Below, piece by piece: positions 54,985-64,000 of a stretch of DNA of 64,000 nt. The stretch spans positions 2,482,641-2,546,640 of the forward strand of contig CM060109.1 in assembly GCA_030522415.1 (NCBI GenBank), in the 5' to 3' direction. How positions within the stretch are numbered: position 1 is the first letter of the stretch; each line of letters starts with the position of its first letter. The position numbers and the translations under genes were made by a program. Under the pieces are notes generated by a model. That model was given only the letters and a program-made list of their open reading frames with translations. It did no database searches and was not told the DNA's origin. The stretch comes from Channallabes apus (Eukaryota; Chordata; Actinopteri; Siluriformes; Clariidae).

Positions 54985-56690
54985 AGAATGAGCAACTCAG
55001 CTCTTATATTTTTTCTCAGAGTCTTCTGAGTCCAGCTCAGTTCTTTTGAATCTACTGCAACGCATAGCGTCTAAGGGAGTCACATGACAAAGGAACGAAC
55101 AACTCAGGACTTGACGAATAGTTGAGAACCGTTCAATTCAGTTTCCTGTACATAGGCTACGGGGGTTTTGCGATGATTGCTACATGATGGAACATCACTT
55201 TTTCACCTTTTAGCACCGTCACCTTGTATCTCCAGGGTTGGGGCTTTAAATCTCACCTAGCATATGTGTTTTTGAGGCGGCGTGTTCTCCTTATGCTTGG
55301 GGGTTTAAATCATTGAAACTTTGAAAGCACTCACTATCCAGCTTGCTTCTCAAGGCATCAAAGTGTCTCTAGTCCCTGCTTTATGAAGTTCCTGCTTTAC
55401 AAGTTTCTTGAACAACTTCCCCTGTTTTTTTTTTTTTTTTTTTATTCCAACAGATTTCTCCAGAGCAGTTCTTCACTTAATTAAGACTCAACATTTAGGG
55501 CTGAATACCTGGGAATTTCTCCTGTCTCAGACTTCAGCAGTACTTACAGAAAAGTAAGAGTACAATAAGGTTGACCTTATTCACTATTGATGAAAACATT
55601 AAGTGTTTAGTCCTTAAATGATGCCCTGATGACTTTGGGACTTGGCTGAATAAGAACTTGAACCAGAGTGGAAATGGAAAAATAACAAATCTGTCCTGAA
55701 GCTTACATTAAAAAGAGATAGAGCCCAAGCTAATCATCTCCTAATGACTCAGTGAATATTTCTTCCAATCTTCTTCCTGTTCTAGTTCGGTGCTAACTTT
55801 TATAACCTGACCTACACAATTAGCATTCTGTTATTGCTTCATCAGATTACACCTAAGTTGGAGGAGCTGATTATGTAACTGATGCACGCCGACTCTCCAG
55901 ACGGAATAATGATTGGTACTATTCTGATCAGTTTTTTTTTTTAGATAAAAACATTATTAGTGATTTTGGCTTGAAAGTCAATGTTGACAATGATGTAAAG
56001 GTACCAGAACACTCACCAGCACAATGCACACCGACCCAGCCTCCAATCTCCCCAGATCCCAGTCTGATCCATGGAGCTCCCACCCTGCAATCCACAGGAC
56101 CCAAAGGATCCACATTCTGGTCAACATACCTAAAATAACTGACTTCCTGTTGAGTTGAGCCCATGACATGCAGTGCTAAAGTTGTTCAGCTCAAACAGCT
56201 CTAAATGTTTACCGTGTTCTAAGTGCTAAGTACTAAGTTCTAAGTACTAAGTGATTCTTTTAAAAATGATTGCAGATGATTCTAGCAAATAAACACCTTA
56301 TTTTGTCCAAAAAAAACATCTGTGCACATCTGTGGGATTTATTAACCGTATTGCTAAAAAAACAGGGGAACTTATTTAAAACAAGTTCTTATTGGAACTG
56401 TAGTACATTTTTATATGTTATAGAGGAGACAAAAGATGGTGGACTTCATGCGAGTGCATTCAGACGTTTAGGTTCTACAGCATGTGGAACGTTCAGCACT
56501 CTGATGTTTCTACAAACCTTTATCTCTGTCCAGTGGAGATCAGTGACATTTAAACTAAAGGTAATGATATGTTACCTGAATGAATGGTTCTGTCTACGTG
56601 CTGCCCGGCACATTGGCCGATCAATAAACATCCGCCATTTATTTACAGAGTCAGGTATAGACACTAATTTCCCAGCTTGACGCCCGATTG
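54985..56690. other. Mostly unassigned stretch
   Basis: A heavily decayed SINE-like piece at 55207-55310 (tagcaccgtcaccttgtatc, cgtgttctccttatgcttgg) and a T-run at 55427-55443. The 136-codon frame at 56270-56680 has no family signature and is not called as a gene. Confidence 0.5.
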
Positions 56691-56691
56691 T

Positions 56692-56822
56692 ATCTGAGCA
56701 CTTGGGGGTGAAGGACCTTGATCAAGGGTCCAACAGTGGCAACCCGGCAGGGTCTGTGCTCAAACTAGGGACCTCCTGATCCGCAGTCCAATCCCTTAAC
56801 CACCGAGCCACCCCTGCCCCCT
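56692..56822 (-). mobile_element. tRNA-derived SINE fragment
   Basis: Minus strand: gggtggctcggtggttaagg (box A-like), gaggtccctagtttgagc (box B-like), then gttgccactgttggaccctt and gatcaaggtccttcaccccc. Confidence 0.75.
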
Positions 56823-56968
56823 GGAAATGTTATACCTGGGGGAAAATACATCTGAAAACTTTTACCTGGAAACATTAGACCTGGAAAAAAATAACATCTG
56901 GAAAAGGAAGTAGTTGAAATGGTACACCTGCAGAAAGTTACACCTGAAAAACTACACCTGGGAGTTAT
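56823..56968 (+). repeat. Degenerate acctggaaa-type repeat, block 1
   Basis: Loose units such as tttacctggaaacattag, acctggaaaaaaataac, acatctggaaaagg and ttacacctgaaaaact. Related blocks lie at 57640-57719 and 58421-58503. Confidence 0.6.
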
Positions 56969-57039
56969 ATTCCAAAAGCACTAGATGGATGTGTTTGTAT
57001 AGCAGCTAATTATAAAGTCATGTACCCGTCCCCATCAGA

Positions 57040-57200
57040 ATAAATCCTCATTTCATACCTGACCCACCTGCAAATAAACAACGCTTATCACACGCTGAGC
57101 TGCTGCGCCTCGTATCCTAATGAAGCGTATTTACTTTGGCAATAATCACTTTTAATTTCACGCTATTTTAACTCTGACTAATTAAATCACCATCCTTCAT
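57040..57200. promoter_or_regulatory. Candidate conserved non-coding block
   Basis: Contains gcaaataaacaacgcttatc, cctaatgaagcgtatttac, ggcaataatcac and gactaattaaatcacc. Dense homeodomain and forkhead-type words. Inference only. Confidence 0.25.
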
Positions 57201-57410
57201 TTTCCAAATCCTTTCTCCGTAACGTCCACACAGACACTCCGAGATTTTGTCTTTCAAATATTTTTAAAGGACAAAAACAGACCTTACAAATTAACATGAA
57301 CTAATTATTAGCAATATGTAAGTTTACATCAGAGTATTCTCTAAGATTAGTGGGAAAAAAAACATTAAAAATAAAAAATAAAGATCTACACTCATGATTA
57401 TTGAAAGTTG

Positions 57411-57478
57411 TTTGACAGGTCCCCCGCGACCCTGAACACAGGATTAAGCGGTATAGAAAATGAATGAATGAATGAATG
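57411..57478 (+). mobile_element. HAmo-like SINE 3'-end fragment
   Basis: cccccgcgaccctgaacaca, ggattaagcggtatagaaaa and a (TGAA)n tail. The preceding and following tttgaca words may be a short duplication. Confidence 0.8.
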
Positions 57479-57639
57479 TTTGACAGTTGTGACATTTTGA
57501 ATTCTAAATCTGTATTTGTAAAGACTGAAAGCTCTTTTGAAGTTTCCTGACATTCCTGATGTCATCTTTAGCGCCATCGCAACAATACTTAACAATACTT
57601 CTCTACTTGTTGCAGTAAATTAAAAGGATCAGAGTGAAA

Positions 57640-57719
57640 AAAAATATACCTGGAAAAAAAAACATGTGGAAACATTCAGCTGAAAAAAGATACACTTAAA
57701 AAAGTTACATCTAGAAAAC
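57640..57719 (+). repeat. Degenerate acctggaaa-type repeat, block 2
   Basis: atacctggaaaaaaaaacat, gtggaaacattcagctgaaa and gttacatctagaaaact. Abuts the MITE. Confidence 0.6.
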
Positions 57720-57722
57720 TTA

Positions 57723-58417
57723 GGCTGAATCCCATTTCTACCCCTTACCCCTTCACATAGCCCCTACCCCTCCGTTTGGCGCGTTCACGTGAAGGGGTAG
57801 GGGTGTCTCATTTCTCTTTTGGTTGGAGGGGGAGGGGGAAGGGGAAGGGCCAGATAGCCCTCCAAACGAAGATTTTTCAGGACCTCACTTCAAACGAAGG
57901 GCTAAGCGAAATTTTCAACATGGCTGCTCACTCGAGCAAACAGACCCATAAATGTAAATTTTTGCCATAAATAAAGATTTTTATGACAAGTTTTCATCAT
58001 ATGTATATTACCTCTAGTCTTGTGTTGTGTTTATGGTGATGTTCTGTAAAGAAATTTTTGCAAAAAAATCGCTAAAGTTTGCTAGCGGCTAGCACCGATG
58101 CACGATATTACAAATATATATTTTATTTTTATATATTTTTATAATTTATATTATGTATAGGGATGAAATACGGCGCGAAAAAACTTTGGGAGTGAGTAAT
58201 CTCTCTCTTATTGCAATGTGTGATAAACATCGGCGCATGTCCTTTAACGTAACATTAGGAACTAGTGACAACGTATGATGACGTATAACAGTGTTGTAGT
58301 GGTGTCCCATTTCTTAGGGGAAAAATTTAAACCCTTCCCCTTTCCACTTCGTTTCAAGGGACAAGGGGAAGGGGCAAGGGGTAGGGGAAGGGGTAGAAAT
58401 AGAAATGGGATTCAGCC
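57723..58417. mobile_element. Harbinger-like MITE
   Basis: Left ggctgaatcccatttctacc and right gaaatgggattcagcc are inverted ends, extended by facing cccctt/aagggg-rich arms. A TTA on each side (57720-57722 and 58418-58420) fits the 3-bp target duplication of PIF/Harbinger elements. No transposase frame in the 695 bp. Confidence 0.85.
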
Positions 58418-58420
58418 TTA

Positions 58421-58503
58421 CAGTTGGAAAAAAAACACTTGGGAAAAGTTACAACTGGAATAAAATACAGATGTAAAAAATGACACCTATAAAAAAAAAC
58501 TAC
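58421..58503 (+). repeat. Degenerate acctggaaa-type repeat, block 3
   Basis: gttggaaaaaaaacacttgg, agttacaactggaataaa and atgacacctataaaaaaa continue block 2 across the MITE. Confidence 0.6.
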
Positions 58504-58675
58504 GCCGCTGATCTTTGCTAGGTTAAAGAATTTAATGCATTTTCAACTTACAGTATTTGCAGCATGGAATAGTTTTATTGTGACGCTACACATCACAAGT
58601 TCGGTCTGTATGAGCATCATTTCTCTTCTGGACTGCTTTCTGGTTTCTGTACGTACACTAGAATCTGTCCTGAAA

Positions 58676-58707
58676 CTGAGAGACAGAGAGAGAGAGAGAG
58701 ACAGAGA

Positions 58708-58739
<32 letters not shown>

Positions 58740-58842
58740 CAGAGAGAGAGAGAGACAGAGAGAGAGAGAGCAGAGAGACAGAGAGAGAGAGAGACAGAGA
58801 GAGAGAGACAGAGAGAGACAGAGAGAGAAAGAGAGAGAGAGA

Positions 58843-58881
<39 letters not shown>

Positions 58882-58923
58882 GAAAGAGAGAGACAGAGAG
58901 AGACAGAGAGAGAGAGAGAGACA

Positions 58924-58957
<34 letters not shown>

Positions 58958-59004
58958 CCGAAGAGAGAGAGAGAGAGACAGAGAGAGAGAGACAGAGAGA
59001 GCAC

Positions 59005-59100
<96 letters not shown>

Positions 59101-59120
59101 CGAGAGAGAGACAGAGAGAC
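58676..59120. repeat. (GA)n-rich microsatellite, 445 bp
   Basis: GAGAGA runs with regular GACA interruptions, an almost pure purine/pyrimidine strand bias. On the minus strand it is (TC)n and follows directly after the 3' end of the LINE at 59121. The frames across it are Arg/Glu or Ser/Leu runs. Confidence 0.97.
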
Positions 59121-59562
59121 TTTGACTTTTAACGTTCCTTTATTTTACACAAGGCTCATTTTCTGGATGGTAAGATTTTTTTCATATATAATAGAAATAA
59201 AATTACAACAAGCGCAAGCGTTTAGAGGTAAGATAAGAAACCAAAAACAAGATAATGAATAAAATAAATAAAAAAAGTAACTAACTAAAACCCTTCAGCA
59301 AGCAAATGTTTTGGGATAAGATAAAGCTTAGCAGTGAGTACTTTAAAAAGTAAGATTCAGAATAAGAAACAGATCAATGAAAAGGTTGAGTCTAAAAGTG
59401 GTCGAGTGTGAACAGTACAGTAGTAAAACCTGGTATATTAAAAACAATGTCTAAAAAGTACGAGCAGGTGCAGCAACACACATGATACAGAAAACTGTCA
59501 ACAAAGAGATAATAGACGGTACAGGCATAAGATTAATAGGAGGTCTCGCACATCATCAGACA

Positions 59563-62500
59563 TTAAGTGTTAAAACTTCCCGTTCTAACGGAGCATAAAA
59601 AGTTCCCTTGTGCCCACATCTGGTCAAACTCTACTAGTCTGTGGGTCATCTTCAGGAAAGCGAACTCGACTTTTAGCCTTGCCCTAACCAACGCCACCAG
59701 CATTCTCCCAGCATCGTGTGTGCCCCCACCCCCCTGCATTTTTGTTTTTCCTCGTTAGCCAGATTGAGAGTTTTGCCTGGCCTATTAGATAGTTTAAGAG
59801 AGGTTACCGATTTATCTTTCGTTTTGTATTTTGGCCCATGAATATAGAGGTTGTCTGTCCATGCGCTCCCTAACTCCCCAGTCCAGGACTTGAGCAGAGT
59901 GAACAGCCCTCCCAATCTTTTTACATTTTAAAAACAGGTGATCTACTGTTTCCTCCCTCCCACAGAAGAGACACTCTGTGCCCCTAGTGGGGGTCCATGT
60001 GTGCCACGTGTCTGTTCGTGGCCACGGCCCCATGTACTATCCGCCACTGTAGATCGGCTGTACGCTTTTCTATGGGCGGTTTGTACAGGGACCTCCAGCG
60101 TCCTCGTGGGGATGAGCCTGGTGTCAGCCACTCTGACCACCTTGAGTCTTTTACTCCAGCCAGCGAGCTTTTGTGCGTGACCTTGACGCACGTTCCGTAG
60201 ATCGCTTTTTTTGAGGCGGCTTCGAAGGTTGTTAGAAGGGGTGTTTTAAAACACAGGAGGGCTCCTTCCTCATGCTGAGGGTTTTCGACTGCTGGACTTA
60301 TGAGGAGTGTTAGGGAAGGCTGCGGACGTTCTCTAGGGCTTTGCCCTAGAGATTCTCGGAGTTGGGAGGGCAGTGCTGACATCACCTCTCCCAGGAGTCT
60401 CTCCATTAGACGGTTTGATTTCAGTCCAGTTTTTTTGCAAAGTTCGTCTGCAGTCTTCCACCCCGCTTCATTCCTCAGGTCCTTGATTTTGTTAATCCTG
60501 CTTTTTTAAAGCGGTTTTGAACGAAGGTTGATGATAGCATCCTTGTGTTTGTGAGAGGGTTGTGGAACAGTGGTTCTTCATCTACGCCTTGAAAGGGTTG
60601 TGTGTCCACCCTGCTCGTTGTTATTACGGATGTCCAGGCTTTGAGTACAGATTGGTAGAAAGGTGTTGTGGCTGATAGGTCCATTTTATTGAGGTCTAGT
60701 GCAAACAGATGTGTGTCATAGTTCAGTCCCTCCACCTGTTGGAGTAGTGCTTTGGCTATGCCTGTCCATGCTTGTCCTTCGCCGTAGAGGAATCTTTGTG
60801 CAGCCTGCAGTCTAAAGGTTTTTATTCTGCAGGCCAAGTCGATCAGGCCCTGCCCCCCTTCCTGTACAGGGAGATAAAGCACAGAGGCTCGGGTCCAGTG
60901 TTGGCCAGTCCAGAAAAAGTTCACCAATTTCCTCTGCACTTCCCTGATTAAAGTCTCCGGTGGTTCAAGGACAGCGAGGCGGTGCCAGAGCATGGAGGCG
61001 ATCAGATTATTGACGACCAGTACTCTCCCCCTGTAGGACAGCTGTGGCAGGACCCAGGTCCATTGAGACAACTTAGCACACACTTTTTCCACTACACCCT
61101 CCCAGTTTTTATTTTGTAAGTCATGTGTCCCTAAAAACACCCCAAGGTATTTGAGGCCAACTTTGCCCCATTTGAGACCACCTGGAAGGATTGGGGGGCT
61201 TGTTTCCTGCCACTGCCCGATTAAAAAACTCTCGCATTTTGCCCAGTTTACACGTGCTGAGGAAGCTTTCGCATAGATGCTCAGGTTCCTTGTCAGGGCC
61301 TGAACATCATTTTGATTTTTTATAAAAACTGTTACGTCGTCCGCATATGCTGACAGCACGAGTTTTTCCTGTGACTCTCTGACAGGAGAACCCTGTAGTT
61401 CGGTTCTTAGTTTATGCAGCAAGGGTTCTATAGCGATACTGTAGAGTTGTCCAGATAATGGGCACCCCTGTCTAATTCCTCGTTTCATTTGTAGCGGGTA
61501 GCTAAGGCCACCTCCAATCTTTAGTGTAAAAACAGCTTCAGAGTATAAAAGTTTGATCCACATTAAAAAGTTGTTTCCTACACCAAAGGATTTTAGAGTC
61601 TGAAATAGATAGTCATGGTCGACTCTATCAAAAGCTTTTTCTTGATCTAATGCCAAGAGTCCAAGTTCATAGTGTTTCACTTTGCATAGATCCATTAAGT
61701 CTCTCATTAAAAAAAGATTGTCTGTGATGGTGCGGTTAGGTATGCAGTATGTCTGATTATTGTGAATTATTGAGTGTATATGTTGTTTCAGTCTGTTCGC
61801 CAGGCACTTTGAGAGTATTTTGTAGTCGCTGCAAAGTAGTGACACTGGTCTCCAGTTCTTGAGGTGCCCCAAGTCTCCTTTTTTGGGATCAGTGATAGAA
61901 CTGCCCTTGTGCAGCTCACCGGTAGTTTCCCGCTGTTAAAAGCACATTTAAAAACTTCATGTAGATCAGCACCTATTACGTCCCAGAAAAGTTTGTAAAA
62001 TTCACTTGGCAGCCCGTCTATTCCTGGTGAGCGTCCTGTTGCGAGCTGCTGTACAGCGTCAGTAAGTTCCTGCAGCTCAAGTTCTGCGTCCAGCACGGTG
62101 CTTTGCTCCAGGGAGAGTTGTGGAAGTTCTCTGAGTAGTTCCTCCCTGCAGGCTGGATCACAGGGTTTCTGCACTGTAGAGCTGTGTGTAGAAATTTGTA
62201 GCCGCTCTCCTCATCTCACTTGGGTCGGTTGTTGTTGTTCCGTCTTCCCGTGTCAGATACACCATCTGATTTTGGGGTTTAAGTATTCTGGATAGGTTAA
62301 AAAAGAAAGCACTGGGAGCGTCCATGTCCTTGATACAGGAGATGCGATGTCTTATAAGGGCTGTTTTAGCTTGCTCATGAAGGAAGGAGCTTAGAGCTTT
62401 CCTTTTTCCTTCCAGGATGACGACCTGTTCCAACATCGTCTTTGCTGATCACTTTGCTCTCTATTTGGGTGATTTCTGCCTCAAGATCTTTATTGTGGTT

Positions 62501-63436
62501 TTAAGAGCATCTGAGGGTGTGTTCAGTGTACTTTCTGCAGTAATTTTTTATTTGATTTTTTCCCACCTCCCACCAAGAGACCAAACTGCTAAAATCCCCT
62601 TTTCTATTTTTCCATTCATTCCATAAAACTTTAAAATTTTTTATAAAAGTTCTCATCCTGTAAAAGCTTTATGTTAAAACGCCAGTATGAGCTCTGCCTT
62701 TTTATGTTTGGTATTTTTATTTCTATGCTGATCTAGGTGATGATCAGAGAAACCAGTGGGGGAAAATAGCTGTTTTGTGAAGATTATTTTTGTGGAACTT
62801 AGTGATATAAAACCTGTCCAGTCTTGCTGCGGTAATCATTGTGTTGTTGACCTTAACCCATGTGTATTTTCTAATGTTTGGGTTTTTTTCCCTCCACAAA
62901 TCCACCAGACTACACTGCATGATAAGTTCTTCAAGTGCCTCAGCAGACTTTGGGTGTGGTTCCTCGCCGTTTCTGTCTAGGGTGAAGTCTACTGTACAAT
63001 TCCAGTCCCCTCCCATTACTATCGTGGATTTATTTCCACTTCGATGTATTATGTTTTTTATTCTATTGAAGAGTTGTGTTCTTTCACTGCCACTGTTAGG
63101 GGCGTAAACATTTAAAAAAGTAAAAAGTTCTTTTTTTATTTCTGCCTTTATCATTAAAACTCGACCTTTTACCAGTTCTGTTATTTCAACCCCTTTTATG
63201 CTCACTGCTTTATTAAAAATTATTGCCACTCCAGCGCTGATGTTGGAGCCGTGACTTAGGAAAAGTTTCCCTTCCCACCACATGGCCCACTCAGACTCAT
63301 TTGCTTGATCACTGTGTGTCTCCTGTAGGAAGACTACATCAAGGTTCTTTTGTCTTATAAAATCCCCAACTACTGCTCTTTTTTTCCTATCTCTGCCACC
63401 ATTCATGTTTAAGGACCCTATTTTTAGATTGTCCAT
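59563..63436 (-). pseudogene. Tx1-type ORF2 (endonuclease-reverse transcriptase), frameshifted
   Basis: The start is MDNLKIGSLNMNGGRDRKKR. Endonuclease motifs follow: VFLQETHSD (catalytic Glu), VMGGDWNCTVDFTLDR, ARLDRFYI and, after a frameshift near 62750, TGFSDHHLD with the catalytic Asp-His. The next pieces are the linker (62158-62436) and RT start (GRSPGIDGLPSEFYKLFWD). The main RT frame is 60475-61872: NWRPVSLLCSDYKILSKCLA, LALDQEKAFDRVDHDYLF, RGIRQGCPLSGQLYSIAIEP and SAYADDVTVF. The C-terminal region has CLFCGREETVDHLFLKC (Cys-Cys-His-Cys) and ends LCSVRTGSFNT with TAA at about 59563. I count at least four frameshifts, so it is inactive, though all catalytic residues I checked are present. 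Confidence 0.9.
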
Positions 63437-63518
63437 TAAAATAAAAATAAAAGAAGGAGAAAGAAGAGGTAGCTGTGAAGTGCATTATAGAGACAAGAAA
63501 ACACCCAGTGTGAGAAAT

Positions 63519-63998
63519 TCATTTGTGTTTTGCATGTGACCGCCGCCATCGCGTTATGTGATCTTTTAAGCGCCATCTCATTTTTTTACTTAGTTGGTCA
63601 TAGCCTGTAGTGCGCTGTAATTTTGCAACCGATGCTATGAATTTTTTGACATCTTTAAAATGTTTTTCAATATTGATTGGTTTTTTGTATGTTTTTTTCA
63701 GGTATTCATTTATGTCATCGAGTGTATATAGTTGTTGATCCCCTCCAAAACCTGACTCACTAATATCTGATATGTCAGAAAATCTGTCCTCCTCAAAGTC
63801 CTCATCCATTGAGTCTTCATCTTGCACCGTTACACCTCCTTCCTGCACCACAAAACCTTCATCCTGCATTGTTACACCTTCATCCTGCACCATTTCACCT
63901 CCATCCTGCACCGCTACACCTGCACCCTGCACCATTACACCTCCATCCTGCACCATTACACCTCCCTCCTGCACCATTACACCTCCCTCCTGCACCAT
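63519..63998 (-). CDS. Tx1-type ORF1 protein, C-terminal part (partial)
   Basis: Open to the window edge, so the true start is outside. From the N side: tandem octapeptides of the type MVQEGGVM/MVQDGGVM (24-bp units, 63830-64000), an acidic stretch (DEDSMDEDFEEDRFSDISD), then YTLDDINEYLKKTYKKPINI, FKDVKKFIASVAKLQRT and a basic end KKMRWRLKDHITRWRRSHAK. The 'Y-L-D-D-I-N-E-F/Y-L...F-x-D-x-x-K-F-I-x-S' block is the C-terminal signature of Tx1-type ORF1 proteins, which act as RNA-binding partners of ORF2. It precedes ORF2 by 82 bp and ends at TGA-equivalent 63519. Confidence 0.8.
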   Translation of the reverse strand: MVQEGGVMVQEGGVMVQDGGVMVQGAGVAVQDGGEMVQDEGVTMQDEGFVVQEGGVTVQDEDSMDEDFEEDRFSDISDISESGFGGDQQLYTLDDINEYLKKTYKKPINIEKHFKDVKKFIASVAKLQRTTGYDQLSKKMRWRLKDHITRWRRSHAKHK

Positions 63999-64000
63999 TA
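63830..64000 (-). repeat. 24-bp coding minisatellite in ORF1
   Basis: Units of tcctgcaccattacacctcc plus four bases, at least seven, continuing past the window edge. They encode the octapeptide repeats of ORF1. Confidence 0.9.

Larger units (their letters stand above)
59121..64000 (-). mobile_element. Tx1-clade LINE next to (TC)n, extends past window
   Basis: Reading on the minus strand: ORF1 C-terminal part (63519 to beyond 64000), an 82-bp spacer, ORF2 with endonuclease, RT and a Cys/His motif (63436 to about 59563), then a 440-bp 3' UTR with an AATAAA signal close to the end (taaaataaaggaacgt near 59135-59150) and the last bases aaaagtcaaag before gtctctctgtctc. ORF2 is broken by several frameshifts, but its domain order and length (about 1,290 codons) fit Tx1-type elements. 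The 3' junction with TC repeats suggests target-specific insertion. Confidence 0.9.

Noticed and set aside
56270..56680. 136-codon plus frame
   Set aside because: No recognisable domain, no splice or promoter context, AT-rich composition like its flanks.
58535..59125. Long Arg/Glu-rich and Ser/Leu-rich frames on both strands
   Set aside because: Pure translations of the (GA)n microsatellite.

Overview
The window looks like gene-poor, repeat-dense DNA of a teleost fish. An ostariophysan, perhaps a catfish, is my guess from the SINE and microsatellite style; this cannot be proved from the sequence alone. It has long (CA/GT)n tracts, HAmo/V-SINE-like tRNA-derived SINEs, L2-type and Tx1-type LINEs, a DIRS remnant, several hAT families, Tc1-like scraps and a Harbinger-like MITE. 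I recognise no complete host protein-coding gene, no tRNA or rRNA gene outside SINEs, no CRISPR array and no retrovirus. Nearly all long open frames are transposon remnants or translated simple repeats.

Layout. 0.1-0.7 kb: inverted tRNA-SINE copies around a directly duplicated segment. 1.9-5.06 kb: a decayed L2-like LINE. 5.9-6.6 kb: a MITE. 7.8-9.45 kb: a DIRS remnant (gag piece plus tyrosine recombinase), cut by a 1.47-kb hAT element with an 8-bp target duplication, then a SINE. 11-20 kb: mostly unique sequence with microsatellites and scraps. 20.1-21.3 kb: a hAT-type element inside a (GT)n tract, with a sister copy at 41.7-42.8 kb. 22.1-22.8 kb: a 14-bp minisatellite. 25.0-28.55 kb: a composite region bounded by CCCATATG inverted ends, holding a cell-cycle-promoter-like cluster and a 3'-terminal-exon-like piece. 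34.1-37.45 kb: a hAT-like element with a second L2 LINE inside it. 37.6-40.3 kb: a TIR element carrying spliced, gene-like sequence that resembles teleost SAMD3-like proteins. 40.7-58.5 kb: scattered SINE, LINE and hAT fragments, minisatellites and a Harbinger-like MITE. 58.7-64.0 kb: a (GA)n block joined directly to the 3' end of a large Tx1-clade LINE on the minus strand, which runs off the window.

How the pieces relate. Boundaries show the order of several events. The hAT at 9446 entered after the DIRS had decayed. The element at 20084 split a microsatellite. L2 copy 2 entered an older hAT-like element. The MITE at 57723 split a degenerate repeat. Non-repetitive blocks rich in homeodomain-type cores (near 5.5, 13.1, 30.2, 32.9, 49.35 and 57.1 kb) could be conserved non-coding elements near a developmental gene outside the window; this is inference only.

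The points most worth checking are the Tx1-type LINE joined to (TC)n, which matches the insertion habit of the Kibi group, and the two TIR-bounded regions that carry a promoter-like block and a terminal exon but lack most coding exons.
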